The translations under genes and the position numbers were made by a program. This document shows, one piece after another, positions 6,182-14,587 of a stretch of DNA of 19,551 nucleotides; within the stretch, counting starts at the first letter, position 1, and the number at the start of each line of letters is the position of its first letter. The stretch is from positions 1 through 19,551 of the forward strand of contig WRMR01000019.1 in the NCBI GenBank assembly GCA_009776995.1, written 5' to 3'. Source of the DNA: Planctomycetaceae bacterium. GTDB lineage: Bacteria > Planctomycetota > Planctomycetia > Pirellulales > Thermoguttaceae. A model generated the notes under the pieces. The model made no database searches. It was not told where the DNA came from and saw nothing but the letters and a program-made list of their open reading frames with translations.

Positions 6182-8794
6182 TCATTTTGTATGCGAAACA
6201 ATGATATTTGAAACAGCGGACAAAAGCGCGTCGCGAAGAATCGGCTTGGTCAAAAAATCGGTACATCCGGCGGCATGGCATCGGTCCCGCTCTTCCTGCA
6301 TGGCATGGGCGGTCAGTGCGACAATCGGCGTTTTGACGCCTTTGTCACGAATGATTTTTGTTGCGGTGAGTCCATCCATGACGGGCATTTGCATGTCCAT
6401 CAGAATGACATCGAACGGGTTTCCGTCTTCCAGTGACCTGACCACAGCATCCACGCCTTCCTGACCATTGACCGCCTGGGTCACTTCAACACCGGCTTTT
6501 TTCAGGATCATCGTGAAAAGCCTTTGGTTGTCAATCCCGTCATCGACAAGTAAAACACGACAACCCTCCAGGGAATGACAGCATGATGACTTGGGTTTCG
6601 CGAGAGGATTCTGTTGTGGAACCATAATCACTCCCTGTTGGATTCCATCGTTCCAAACCGTTGTGGAGTTCACCTGTTGCGGCAAAAAAATGGAGAAGCT
6701 GCTTCCCTGACCCGGTGTACTCGTCACAGTCAGGTCGCCACCAAGCAATCGCATCAGACGCCGCGAAATGGCCAGTCCAAGGCCGGTCCCTTCATAGCGT
6801 CGGGTCGAGGAACCATCTTCCTGTTCAAAGGGATTGAAAATTTTCCCCAATGCACTTTTGGTGATTCCCCTTCCCGTATCGTTGACATCCAGTCTCAGTT
6901 GACCGAACCCCGCGTCTCTGTCTCCCGACCAGGAGACGATGATCTCGACACAACCCTGCTCCGTAAATTTGAAAGCGTTTCCTGCCAAGTTGATCATGAC
7001 CTGTTTGATCCGTATCGGATCGGAAGAAATTTCCGCAGGATAAGGGGTCGTGTTTCTGATAACGAAATCCAAACCTTTTTCCCTGGCGGTGACAGTGAAA
7101 ATCGAATTGATTTCTGACAACAGGTTTTCCAGGGTAAATGTGGACATCTCGACTTTGAGCATTTCCGCTTCAATTTTGGAGTAATCGAGAATATCGTTGA
7201 GGATATGCAGCAGATACTCGGAATTGTTGCGGATGACTTGGGCGATTTCCTCGATTTTATTGCGTGACGCATCCTTATCGAGCAGTGCCTCGGTGAAACC
7301 GAGAATGGCAGTCATGGGGGTGCGGATTTCATGCGACATGTTCGCCAGGAAACGGCTTTTCGCTTCGGCAGCCATTTCCGCTTTTTCCTTGGAGCGTTTC
7401 AGCAGACGTTTTTGTTCCTCCCAGAGCCGGCGTTCGGAAAGAATTTTCGCCAGTTCCGCCAGACCGGCCTGAATGTATTCCACAACGTTCTGATCAATGG
7501 AGTTATTCTTGTAATAAAGAACGAAAACCCCTTCCAGACACAGGTTGACCTCAAACGGGAGCGCGATGAGGGCGTTGAAATCCCCGTTGATGGCGACATG
7601 CCGCCAGGGAAGGAAATTGCCGGAATGTTTCAAATCGTTGATCAAACAACTGCTTCGCGTCATGACTGCCGAACATGCGGGAAAAGCGTCCTCTTCCGGA
7701 TACCATGACTCCATGGAAAATGCGGTTCCGTCAACGACATGCGAACAGTTTCCATGGTGAATGGCCGGTGTGATCGTCCGGGATCGCGTGTCATACGGCC
7801 CGTACCAGGTTTTGGCAAAATCAAAATGTTCCGTCACGCTGGCGAGAAACGCGCTGATGATTTCCTTTTCGTTCCGCCGGAACGTCGAACGTCGCATTTC
7901 GGCCAGGACATGGAGATAAGCCTGGTTTTCCACAACCGCCTGATGAAGCAGGTATTCATCCGTGATGTCGCGAATCAGAACCAGGTGCATTCGTTTGCTT
8001 TGATAAGGAATCGGTGTCAGGCTGACGTTTGCGAAAAACTCCGTCCCGTCAAGCCTTTGAGCCACCCAAAAGAAGGGTTTGAGGTTACCGGTTTCACTTC
8101 GCTGAAGGCAGTACCATGCCTTTTCACGCGAGGGCTGGCCATCAGGTTGCGTTTCGGGGGAGATGTCCCAGGGTGACAAACCGATCATGTCAGTCGGGGT
8201 TTTCGCCCGGTAAAGTTCGGCCATTTTCTGATTGCAGGCGACAACTTTTGCTTCCTCCATCAGAAACGACGCGTCGTTTTGCATCTCAAACAGGATGCGA
8301 TACCGGGCGTCGCTTTCTTTGAGCTGGAGTGCCTGCTTCCTTGTCTCGGTCACGTCAAAAGTATATCCGAGAATGCTCTGCGGCACTCCCTGACTATCGC
8401 AATTGACCACGCTGATGAAGTGAACGTAGCGGATTTCCCCACGGGCATCCTGGATTTTCGCCGTATGGTTGAAACCGTTGCCGAAATGGATGGCCTCGTG
8501 CAGATTTTTTCTGGCAATGTCCTGATCTTCCTCGCAGATGATCGCCGCCACCACTTTATCCAACGTCAACTGATCCTCTTGCGAATAATGGAACATCTGA
8601 TAGTATTCCGGTGAAAGCGCCAGTTTGTCGCTGGCGATGTCGTATTGCCAGAAGCCGACCCCATTGTCATTGAGAAGTTGCTCAATCGCCTGTTCGCAAG
8701 AGTCCAACAGACAGGGATCGTCGTTCTGTTCGGGCGGGTCCGTGTCCCGGCTGTTTTGATCGGTTGGGTTCAGTGAATCAATTTCCGGTATCAT
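6182..8794 (-). CDS. Soluble hybrid sensor histidine kinase (PAS-PAS-GAF-HisKA-HATPase-REC)
   Basis: Product of 870 aa with no signal peptide or membrane segment, so it senses a cytoplasmic cue. Domains in order: an acidic leader (1-35), PAS at about 40-155 (ending YTFDVTETRKQALQ), a second PAS at about 165-285 (ending LVLIRDITDEY), a GAF-like domain at about 300-460, a coiled linker, and HisKA with the H-box ANMSHEIRTPMTAI (phosphorylated His488). HATPase_c follows with its N-box NLAGNAFKF near 603, then DTGRGI and GTGLGLAISRRL. The C-terminal receiver has LLVDDG near 748, phospho-acceptor Asp800 in LMDMQMPVMDG, and the LTKP lysine. All catalytic boxes are intact. The start is supported by AAGGA 7 bases before the ATG. 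It follows the HEAT gene after 48 bases on the same strand. No output domain or separate response regulator is seen, so the phosphate probably passes to an Hpt protein or regulator elsewhere. Confidence 0.92.
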   Translation of the reverse strand: MIPEIDSLNPTDQNSRDTDPPEQNDDPCLLDSCEQAIEQLLNDNGVGFWQYDIASDKLALSPEYYQMFHYSQEDQLTLDKVVAAIICEEDQDIARKNLHEAIHFGNGFNHTAKIQDARGEIRYVHFISVVNCDSQGVPQSILGYTFDVTETRKQALQLKESDARYRILFEMQNDASFLMEEAKVVACNQKMAELYRAKTPTDMIGLSPWDISPETQPDGQPSREKAWYCLQRSETGNLKPFFWVAQRLDGTEFFANVSLTPIPYQSKRMHLVLIRDITDEYLLHQAVVENQAYLHVLAEMRRSTFRRNEKEIISAFLASVTEHFDFAKTWYGPYDTRSRTITPAIHHGNCSHVVDGTAFSMESWYPEEDAFPACSAVMTRSSCLINDLKHSGNFLPWRHVAINGDFNALIALPFEVNLCLEGVFVLYYKNNSIDQNVVEYIQAGLAELAKILSERRLWEEQKRLLKRSKEKAEMAAEAKSRFLANMSHEIRTPMTAILGFTEALLDKDASRNKIEEIAQVIRNNSEYLLHILNDILDYSKIEAEMLKVEMSTFTLENLLSEINSIFTVTAREKGLDFVIRNTTPYPAEISSDPIRIKQVMINLAGNAFKFTEQGCVEIIVSWSGDRDAGFGQLRLDVNDTGRGITKSALGKIFNPFEQEDGSSTRRYEGTGLGLAISRRLMRLLGGDLTVTSTPGQGSSFSIFLPQQVNSTTVWNDGIQQGVIMVPQQNPLAKPKSSCCHSLEGCRVLLVDDGIDNQRLFTMILKKAGVEVTQAVNGQEGVDAVVRSLEDGNPFDVILMDMQMPVMDGLTATKIIRDKGVKTPIVALTAHAMQEERDRCHAAGCTDFLTKPILRDALLSAVSNIIVSHTK

Positions 8795-8842
8795 CTGTTG
8801 TCCTTTTCATTGTGAGATGGGTGGGATTGTCCGGGAGGCTTG

Positions 8843-10492
8843 TCAAACGTCTTGGCGGACGAAATCGTTTGTCTCTGATGACGCCGCTGACAACGTCGTT
8901 TCCCGTTGGTTGTGTTCCAGGTTCTTGCGCCAGCGTTCTGCGGCTTCGAACGCGCACCGCTGAACGGCCAGGTTGCGGCTTGCGGCGGCATGTTGCAATG
9001 TCTGCCAGGCACCGGTTGTCAAGACCTGCGCCAATGCCATGCACGCGGCAATGCGCACTTCGGTCTCGTCGTCGTTCCCGACAAGGTGGATCAGGGTTTC
9101 CTCATATTCCCCGGCCAGGTCCGTGTATCGTGTCGCGTCAATGGCCATCCTGCGGCGAACAGGTTCGGCACTGGCGATTTCCTCATTGATGCGTTTGCGG
9201 ACATTGGGATCGATACTTCGGACAATCTGTCCGAGGATATACGCCATATTTTCGGTCATCTGGCCGATTTTCTGGAAAAACGTATCCATCCGAAATTCCG
9301 GCATCAATTCGAAGATCGCCGCACGCACCAAGGGTGAGGGATGATCATAATTCGACATGATGATTTGATCGGCTTCCTTAATCCGTTTGGCTTTCATGAT
9401 TCGCAAGGCTTCCGAACAGACGGAAGGGTCGGAATCATAAGCTGCGGCGATGAGGATGCGGTTGACATCGTCACCGTTCCATGCGCGAATGGCTTTGACG
9501 GCAGCCCTGCGTCCCTCGGTTGAAGGCAGCTTGAGAACCAGTTCCAGCATGGCAAGAGTGGTTTCCCGTGACAGGTCCGCGTTGGCAACCAATGAGACGA
9601 AAGCCGCTTCCATTCCGGCGATGAGTTCAGGAATCACCTCGTTGCCGCGAACAATCCAGCGGAACGTCTTGAATCGTTTCAGGGCGTCTTTGGTGATTTG
9701 CGACGGCTTATCCCCAACCATTTGCAGAAGGTTGAAAATGTATTTGCGGTCGTCTTTCGACGTTAATACCAGGTCGATGACCGGGGGTGCGTTGGTGTCG
9801 TTGACAAAACTGAGGAGGAGGCGGTAATAGTTGCCGTCCTCACTGTCCTGAAGAAGGCTGACAATGGCTTTGCAGACTTGCGAATGCACATCTCCGAGGA
9901 CATTGAGCAAAAACGGATAATTCTTTTTCGCCACAAGAAGAAAGGCTTTGACCGGTTCCAGTCGTCCATGAATACCATACCTCCGCACCGGCTCTTCCAA
10001 CTGGGCGGCGAACCATTCCCTGCGGCGGTCCATGTTCCGGCGTTCGAGATCGGAAGCGGCACCGGCCAACTGGTTGTAAAAACAGCCGGCCAGTTTCAGG
10101 ATCATTTCAGCGGCCAGTTCGCCCCATTCCGGACGCAACGCCTCGAGCAGCGTGATGACAGCCGGCAGGACTTCATACAGTTTGTTGCGAACAGCCATGT
10201 CGCAACCTGTTTTCATCAGGTCACTATCACCACCCCGAATGGCCTCTTCGGCCAATCGGCTCAATCGCTCGGGGGTCAAAAACGCGGCCGTCAGCCATTG
10301 TTGCTCGTTGTTGGCAACCAGGTGAAACAGTTCAAGCAGGACTTCCGGATTCTTTTTCAGGTAAAGTCCCTCCAGTGCTTTTTCCCGCACATCCCGTTCG
10401 GTGTGATGCAGGAGAAACCGCAACAAATCCCTTGACGAAGGATTTTGTGACTTGCTCAGAAATCGAATGGTTTTTTCAATATGCGCTGACAT
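8843..10492 (-). CDS. HEAT-repeat scaffold protein
   Basis: Product of 549 aa using the ATG at 10492, which has GGAG 4 bases upstream. An upstream ATG at 10537 would add 15 residues encoded by the low-complexity repeat and is rejected. The protein is a continuous run of paired helices with HEAT-like features. Clear units occur near the N-terminus (LLRFLLHHTERDVREKALEG), in the middle (EGRRAAVKAIRAWNGDDVNR and DPSVCSEALRIMKAKRI) and near the C-terminus (LVGNDDETEVRIAACMALAQ). There is no signal peptide, membrane segment or catalytic motif. Such proteins are binding scaffolds. The arrangement with a cytosolic histidine kinase 48 bases downstream suggests it presents a ligand or partner to the kinase, which is inference. 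Confidence 0.78.
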   Translation of the reverse strand: MSAHIEKTIRFLSKSQNPSSRDLLRFLLHHTERDVREKALEGLYLKKNPEVLLELFHLVANNEQQWLTAAFLTPERLSRLAEEAIRGGDSDLMKTGCDMAVRNKLYEVLPAVITLLEALRPEWGELAAEMILKLAGCFYNQLAGAASDLERRNMDRRREWFAAQLEEPVRRYGIHGRLEPVKAFLLVAKKNYPFLLNVLGDVHSQVCKAIVSLLQDSEDGNYYRLLLSFVNDTNAPPVIDLVLTSKDDRKYIFNLLQMVGDKPSQITKDALKRFKTFRWIVRGNEVIPELIAGMEAAFVSLVANADLSRETTLAMLELVLKLPSTEGRRAAVKAIRAWNGDDVNRILIAAAYDSDPSVCSEALRIMKAKRIKEADQIIMSNYDHPSPLVRAAIFELMPEFRMDTFFQKIGQMTENMAYILGQIVRSIDPNVRKRINEEIASAEPVRRRMAIDATRYTDLAGEYEETLIHLVGNDDETEVRIAACMALAQVLTTGAWQTLQHAAASRNLAVQRCAFEAAERWRKNLEHNQRETTLSAASSETNDFVRQDV

Positions 10493-10500
10493 CGTTCTCC

Positions 10501-10562
10501 AGGGGTTAGGGACGAGGTGCGAGGGGACACTTGCCACTCGCTACTGGTCACCGGCCACTAAA
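10501..10562. repeat. Low-complexity GAGGGACGAGG / CACTCG-type intergenic element
   Basis: The whole gap between the 89-aa gene and the HEAT gene is one purine-rich then pyrimidine-rich run: AGGGGTTAGGGACGAGG, GCGAGGGGACACTTG, CCACTCGCTACTGG, CACCGGCCAC. It looks like the short degenerate decorative repeats I associate with planctomycete genomes. It overlaps the stop codon of the 89-aa gene and abuts the GGAG used by the HEAT gene. A related sequence sits inside recJ at 15236-15300. Confidence 0.6.
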
Positions 10563-10827
10563 CCGCGCCGCCAAACCACTTCTCATACAGTTCACGGAGC
10601 AATTCAGCGGATTCCGCAACTTCCGGCATCCTGACGCCTGCACGCAGGATGGACGGATCGACAAAAATCATCGCAGGCATTTCCAAATTGAGTTCGGAAA
10701 CGATTTGGCTCAGTACTTTGCGTGTTTTCTTGTCCAAGTCGTGCTGTCTGCACAGTTCGCGGAACAACGCCGGATGCCCCTCGGATTGTCCAAAAATGTT
10801 TTCAAAAACTGTTATCATATTTAACAT
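10558..10827 (-). CDS. Small hypothetical protein (89 aa)
   Basis: A small acidic, probably all-helical protein starting MLNMITVFENIFGQSEGHPA and ending LLRELYEKWFGGAV. A second ATG at 10818 would shorten it by three residues; neither start has a clear ribosome-binding sequence. There are no membrane segments, and the single cysteine lies in FRELCRQHDLDKK. I do not recognise a family. It is the first gene of the minus-strand group with the HEAT protein and the hybrid kinase, and is divergent from the GH38-type gene. Amino-acid composition and the lack of a competing frame make it a credible gene. Its stop TAG falls at the edge of the low-complexity element, so the natural C-terminus may have been altered by insertion. 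Confidence 0.6.
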   Translation of the reverse strand: MLNMITVFENIFGQSEGHPALFRELCRQHDLDKKTRKVLSQIVSELNLEMPAMIFVDPSILRAGVRMPEVAESAELLRELYEKWFGGAV

Positions 10828-10967
10828 GCGTTTGTTTTTTCTTAGTTACATATCAATATACGTTGCAAAAACAGATTCATCGTTGTTTTCCATGATTTGT
10901 TTTTCACATCAATGAATATTGCAACCGTTTTCAAAGGGAGACTCTGCGGATATGCTTCGGACTCTGC

Positions 10968-10996
10968 TTGCATTGCCATCCGACAAACCATATAAT
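10968..10996 (+). promoter_or_regulatory. Candidate sigma70-type promoter of the GH38-type gene
   Basis: A perfect TATAAT at 10991-10996 is preceded by TTGCAT at 10968-10973 with a 17-base spacer. Transcription would start near 11003, giving a leader of about 47 bases that contains the AAGGGAG ribosome-binding sequence at 11034-11040. The -35 box is weak, so an activator may be needed. Confidence 0.55.
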
Positions 10997-11049
10997 GGGT
11001 GCTGTTGGTTGTTCCATCGGTTTTGAAAATAATAAGGGAGACACAGGCA

Positions 11050-14000
11050 ATGAAACGATTTTTGGCAATTCCGCTGTTTCTGGCGGTGATTCTGGTTTTG
11101 AATGTCATGCCGCTGTCGGCGGCGGAAATTTGGCGATTGGGCGTTGACGATAATTCCAACCTGGAATTTCTCGACGTGCGGGACTACAACAATTACGTGA
11201 AAAAAGTGCCGGGCGAACCGAATTTCGTCATCGGACAAAATCACCCCAAGAGCGATTGGCCATCGGTGCATCCGGGTCCCGCCGACACTTGGGCCGGGAG
11301 CAAATCACACACGTTCACCATCGCGTTCGACATGCCGGAAATCAATCCGGATGTTGTGTATGAACTCGTGCTGGACGGCACGGCACATTACGGCCAGCCA
11401 CCGGTGTTTGAGATTGACCTGAACGGTGCGAAACAGATGCTGGAAACCCACGCCAATTGTACGAGCGACCAGGCCATTGCCGCAGGAAAGGGCGAATCGT
11501 TCCCTTACAAGGCGGCTTTTCTTTCCGTTGTACTCAAGGCAAAAGACAATCGCCTGACCATCACCTCAAAACGCGGCTCCTGGTTTTTGTACGATTGCAT
11601 CGGATTGTATTCGCGCACAGGGAAAATCGACGGGTTGAACGTAACGCCGATGCGCGGTGTGATGAATTCGGGAGCGTACCCGAACATTCCGGCAGGTTCC
11701 TTTTTACGAAATGTGAAAGTGGATTATCAGGGCGAAGTGTTGGTCAAGCCGGCCAGGGCGGTGATTTCTGTTGGAAACTTGACGACAGCGCGAAGGCTTT
11801 TCCCAACGGAATCCGCTTACGGTTTTGAAGCACAAATCCCTGTTGCAACGTTTGACCAAGAACTTTCCGGCAAGATCGAATTATCGGTTGAAGGCGAAGT
11901 GATTGCTGCAAGTGATTTCGTGATTCCCCCCGAACGCCCCTGGGAGGTTCACCTGATTCACCAGACGCACCTGGACGTCGGTTACACGCACACGCAACAG
12001 GAGGTGCTGGAACGTCAGGTGCAGGCACTCAAGGACGCGTTGAAGTACATCGACGCGTCGAAGGATTTTCCGCCGGAAGCGAAATTCAAGTGGCACCCGG
12101 AAGGCATGTGGGCGATTGACGAGTTCTTCCGCACAGCCACTGAAGAGGAAAAAGCGAAATTCATCGCCGCCGCACAGGCTCGCGATATTCACTTGGACGC
12201 CCTCTATTCGCAGGCCATGACCGGGTTGTTCAACGAAGAGGAACTGTACGAACTGATGAGTAACGCCGTCCGCTTCGGCAAGGAACACGGCGTGGTCATC
12301 GACAGCGCGATGCAAACCGACGTGCCGGGCTACACCTGGGGCTTCGTCACCGCGATGGCGCAAAACGGAATCAAGTACCTGAACCTGGGGCCGAACCACG
12401 TTCACCGGGTCGGGCGGTTGTTTTACTGGGGCGACAAGCCGTTCTGGTGGGTTTCGCCGTCCGGCAAGGAACGCGTCCTCGTCTGGATGCTCGGCACCGG
12501 GTATTATCAGTGGCACGGCAAGCCGCGCGACCACCAGTTGCAGGAATCCGAAATTTTCCGGCTCATCGACCGTTATGAAGGTCTTGGCGAGGCGTACCCC
12601 TACGATTTGCTGATGGTGCGTTTCGGACTGGAAGGCGATAATGGCCGCCCGAACCCGAATATCAGCGGCGCGGTCAAGGCGTGGAACGAAAAATACGTTT
12701 ATCCCAGGCTGATTCTCTCGCGGAACAGTGACGCGATGGCCGAAATGGAAAAACGCTACGGCGACGCGCTTCCGGTCGTGGCCGGCGATTATACCGGACA
12801 CTGGGAAGACGGTGCCGCGAGCACCTCCGAAGCGACGGCGATCAACCGCGCGTCGCACGAGAAAATTTTGCAGGCGCAAACGCTCTGGACACTGCTCAAA
12901 CCGCAAGCGTTTCCGTTCGCCGGATTCGACGCCGCCTGGATCGACATTCTCATGTACGACGAACACACCTGGGGGGCTTACAACAGTATTTCCAAACCAG
13001 ACGACGATTTCGCCGTCCAGCAGGACGCCTACAAACAGGAATACGCCCGGCGCGGTGCCAGGCTGGTGGACGATTTGCTCCAAAAAGCACTCGCCGACCG
13101 CATCGATGAAAACTCGAATGTCATTGAGGTCTTCAACACCTCGTCCTGGCCGCGTGACAACTGGGTGATGCTCAAAACGGACGCGAAATGGAACAGTGCG
13201 GTTGACAAGGACGGTAAAGGGGTACCGTGCCAGAAACTCTATGACGGGACTCTTGCGTTTCAAGCGTCTGTTCCAGCGTTTGGGAGTGCGTGTTTTACGT
13301 TGTTGGAAACCGCCAATCAAGCACTGGCACCAACTGTCAAAGCAGAAGAAGTACCGGCAGGCTTTCCAGATATTTCCGCCTATTCCACTTCCGCAACAAA
13401 ATCAATCATCAAAGAAATGATGACACTTGTTCCTGGTGGGATTGGTGATCTGCTTGTATCCAATGCAAATGCAGAGGATATTCACATCGTCAATAAAGGT
13501 GATGATGGCAACCGTGGATTGAACGACATGCTTTATATCATTGGACGTAACGCCAATGAAAACCGTGACAGGGCAATTAAAGACCTCCAAATACAAGCAG
13601 TTGATAATGGACCATACATCTTATCACGAACGTATGAATCGACTGCACCGAATTGTGAAAAGCTGACTCAGATTTGCCGGTATTTTCTCACTGATGGTTA
13701 CATCGAATTCACAAACATTATCGACAAGAAGCCGGAACGCCGCCCCGAGGCAATGTTCTTCGGGTTCCCGTTTGCGCTGGAAAACGGCAAGTGGCGTTAC
13801 GATGTTCCCTGGGCGATGCCGGAAGTCGAAAAAGACCAACTGCCGGGCGCGAACCGGAATTATTACACGATTCAGCGGTTCTATAACTACGGCAACGACA
13901 CGGCGAACATCGACTGGCTTTCGCTCGACGCCCCGATGGTGCAGTTCGCCCCGGTGATGTTGCAGCCCAACGCTTACAACATGGACACGGACTGGCGGGA

Positions 14001-14460
14001 ACACATTGAACCGAACGGCACGATTTACAGTTGGGTCTGTAACAACCATTGGGAAACCAATTACAAAGCCGACCAGTCCGGTCGGCTCGTGTTCCGCTAT
14101 GTAATTCGCCCGAATGCCGGGGCGTTCAACCAGACGGACTCGCAGAAATTCGCCCGCGAGATTTTCCAGCCGCTCATCGCCGTGCCGGTGAAGAAGGACA
14201 CGAATCCGTTAAGCACGCCGGGCGGCATAAATGTTTTGGACAATTCGTCCGTCATTGTCACGAGCATCAAACCGGCACGCGGCGACAGGGCAATGATCGC
14301 GCGGCTGTTCAATACGTCCGACCAACCGGCAACCGTTGCGGGTCTGGGCCAAATCCGCGCGAAACTGTCTATCGCCAACACGGTGGACGACCCGCTGGAA
14401 CCGGTCGGCGATTCGCTCGATTTCGCATCCCACGAAGTCAAGACGATTCGTATTGAATAG
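11050..14460 (+). CDS. Secreted GH38-type glycoside hydrolase (alpha-mannosidase superfamily) with N-terminal lyase-like beta domain
   Basis: Product of 1136 aa. The ATG at 11050 is chosen because AAGGGAG precedes it by 9 bases and it opens a signal peptide (MKRFLAIPLFLAVILVLNVM, cleavage after LSAA). Residues 25-200 (IWRLGVDDNSNLEFLDVRDY; SDWPSVHPGP) resemble the C-terminal carbohydrate-binding-like module of PL4-type lyases. The GH38-like core begins near 298 with HLIHQTHLDVGYTHTQQEV: His307 and Asp309 fit the zinc-binding H-x-D. Asp424 in SAMQTDVPGYTWG fits the nucleophile position, and His639 in MYDEHTWGAYNS fits the last metal ligand. The remaining about 450 residues form the beta-rich C-terminal part. 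These assignments follow family layout, not an alignment. The enzyme probably cleaves alpha-mannosides or related sugars outside the cytoplasm. Bases about 13320-13730 are visibly more AT-rich than the rest of the gene. Confidence 0.82.
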   Translation: MKRFLAIPLFLAVILVLNVMPLSAAEIWRLGVDDNSNLEFLDVRDYNNYVKKVPGEPNFVIGQNHPKSDWPSVHPGPADTWAGSKSHTFTIAFDMPEINPDVVYELVLDGTAHYGQPPVFEIDLNGAKQMLETHANCTSDQAIAAGKGESFPYKAAFLSVVLKAKDNRLTITSKRGSWFLYDCIGLYSRTGKIDGLNVTPMRGVMNSGAYPNIPAGSFLRNVKVDYQGEVLVKPARAVISVGNLTTARRLFPTESAYGFEAQIPVATFDQELSGKIELSVEGEVIAASDFVIPPERPWEVHLIHQTHLDVGYTHTQQEVLERQVQALKDALKYIDASKDFPPEAKFKWHPEGMWAIDEFFRTATEEEKAKFIAAAQARDIHLDALYSQAMTGLFNEEELYELMSNAVRFGKEHGVVIDSAMQTDVPGYTWGFVTAMAQNGIKYLNLGPNHVHRVGRLFYWGDKPFWWVSPSGKERVLVWMLGTGYYQWHGKPRDHQLQESEIFRLIDRYEGLGEAYPYDLLMVRFGLEGDNGRPNPNISGAVKAWNEKYVYPRLILSRNSDAMAEMEKRYGDALPVVAGDYTGHWEDGAASTSEATAINRASHEKILQAQTLWTLLKPQAFPFAGFDAAWIDILMYDEHTWGAYNSISKPDDDFAVQQDAYKQEYARRGARLVDDLLQKALADRIDENSNVIEVFNTSSWPRDNWVMLKTDAKWNSAVDKDGKGVPCQKLYDGTLAFQASVPAFGSACFTLLETANQALAPTVKAEEVPAGFPDISAYSTSATKSIIKEMMTLVPGGIGDLLVSNANAEDIHIVNKGDDGNRGLNDMLYIIGRNANENRDRAIKDLQIQAVDNGPYILSRTYESTAPNCEKLTQICRYFLTDGYIEFTNIIDKKPERRPEAMFFGFPFALENGKWRYDVPWAMPEVEKDQLPGANRNYYTIQRFYNYGNDTANIDWLSLDAPMVQFAPVMLQPNAYNMDTDWREHIEPNGTIYSWVCNNHWETNYKADQSGRLVFRYVIRPNAGAFNQTDSQKFAREIFQPLIAVPVKKDTNPLSTPGGINVLDNSSVIVTSIKPARGDRAMIARLFNTSDQPATVAGLGQIRAKLSIANTVDDPLEPVGDSLDFASHEVKTIRIE

Positions 14461-14508
14461 TGCCAATGGCAGCCCGGGAACGAAGCGGTCACGCTGTGGT
14501 TACCTTCT

Positions 14509-14529
14509 CCCCGGTTCCAGAAACCGGGG
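14509..14529 (+). terminator. Small hairpin after the GH38-type gene
   Basis: CCCCGGTT (14509-14516) and AACCGGGG (14522-14529) form a perfect 8-bp stem with a 5-base loop, 48 bases after the stop. No T-run follows, so it may weaken but not end transcription into recJ, or be part of a dispersed repeat. Confidence 0.35.
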
Positions 14530-14543
14530 TTCAACGCAAATCT

Positions 14544-14568
14544 CTTCGTGGGACTTCGTGCCTTGGTG
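14544..14568. repeat. CTTCGTG short tandem-like repeat upstream of recJ
   Basis: CTTCGTG occurs at 14544-14550 and 14554-14560, followed by CTTGGTG at 14562-14568. I associate this phrase with dispersed intergenic low-complexity repeats in several phyla. It occupies the recJ leader, which has no clear ribosome-binding sequence. Confidence 0.4.
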
Positions 14569-14587
14569 AAGAAACGAACAAAACACA

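Noticed and set aside
5985..6281. Minus-strand open frame of 98 codons after the kinase gene
   Set aside because: It overlaps the kinase 3' end in another frame and has no recognisable features.
10501..10562. CRISPR-like or tRNA feature in the short gap
   Set aside because: There are no regularly spaced repeats and no cloverleaf; the sequence is a single low-complexity run.
11881..13320. Minus-strand open frame of 479 codons
   Set aside because: It lies antisense to the catalytic core of the GH38-type gene; its length reflects GC-biased codon positions, and no motif is visible.
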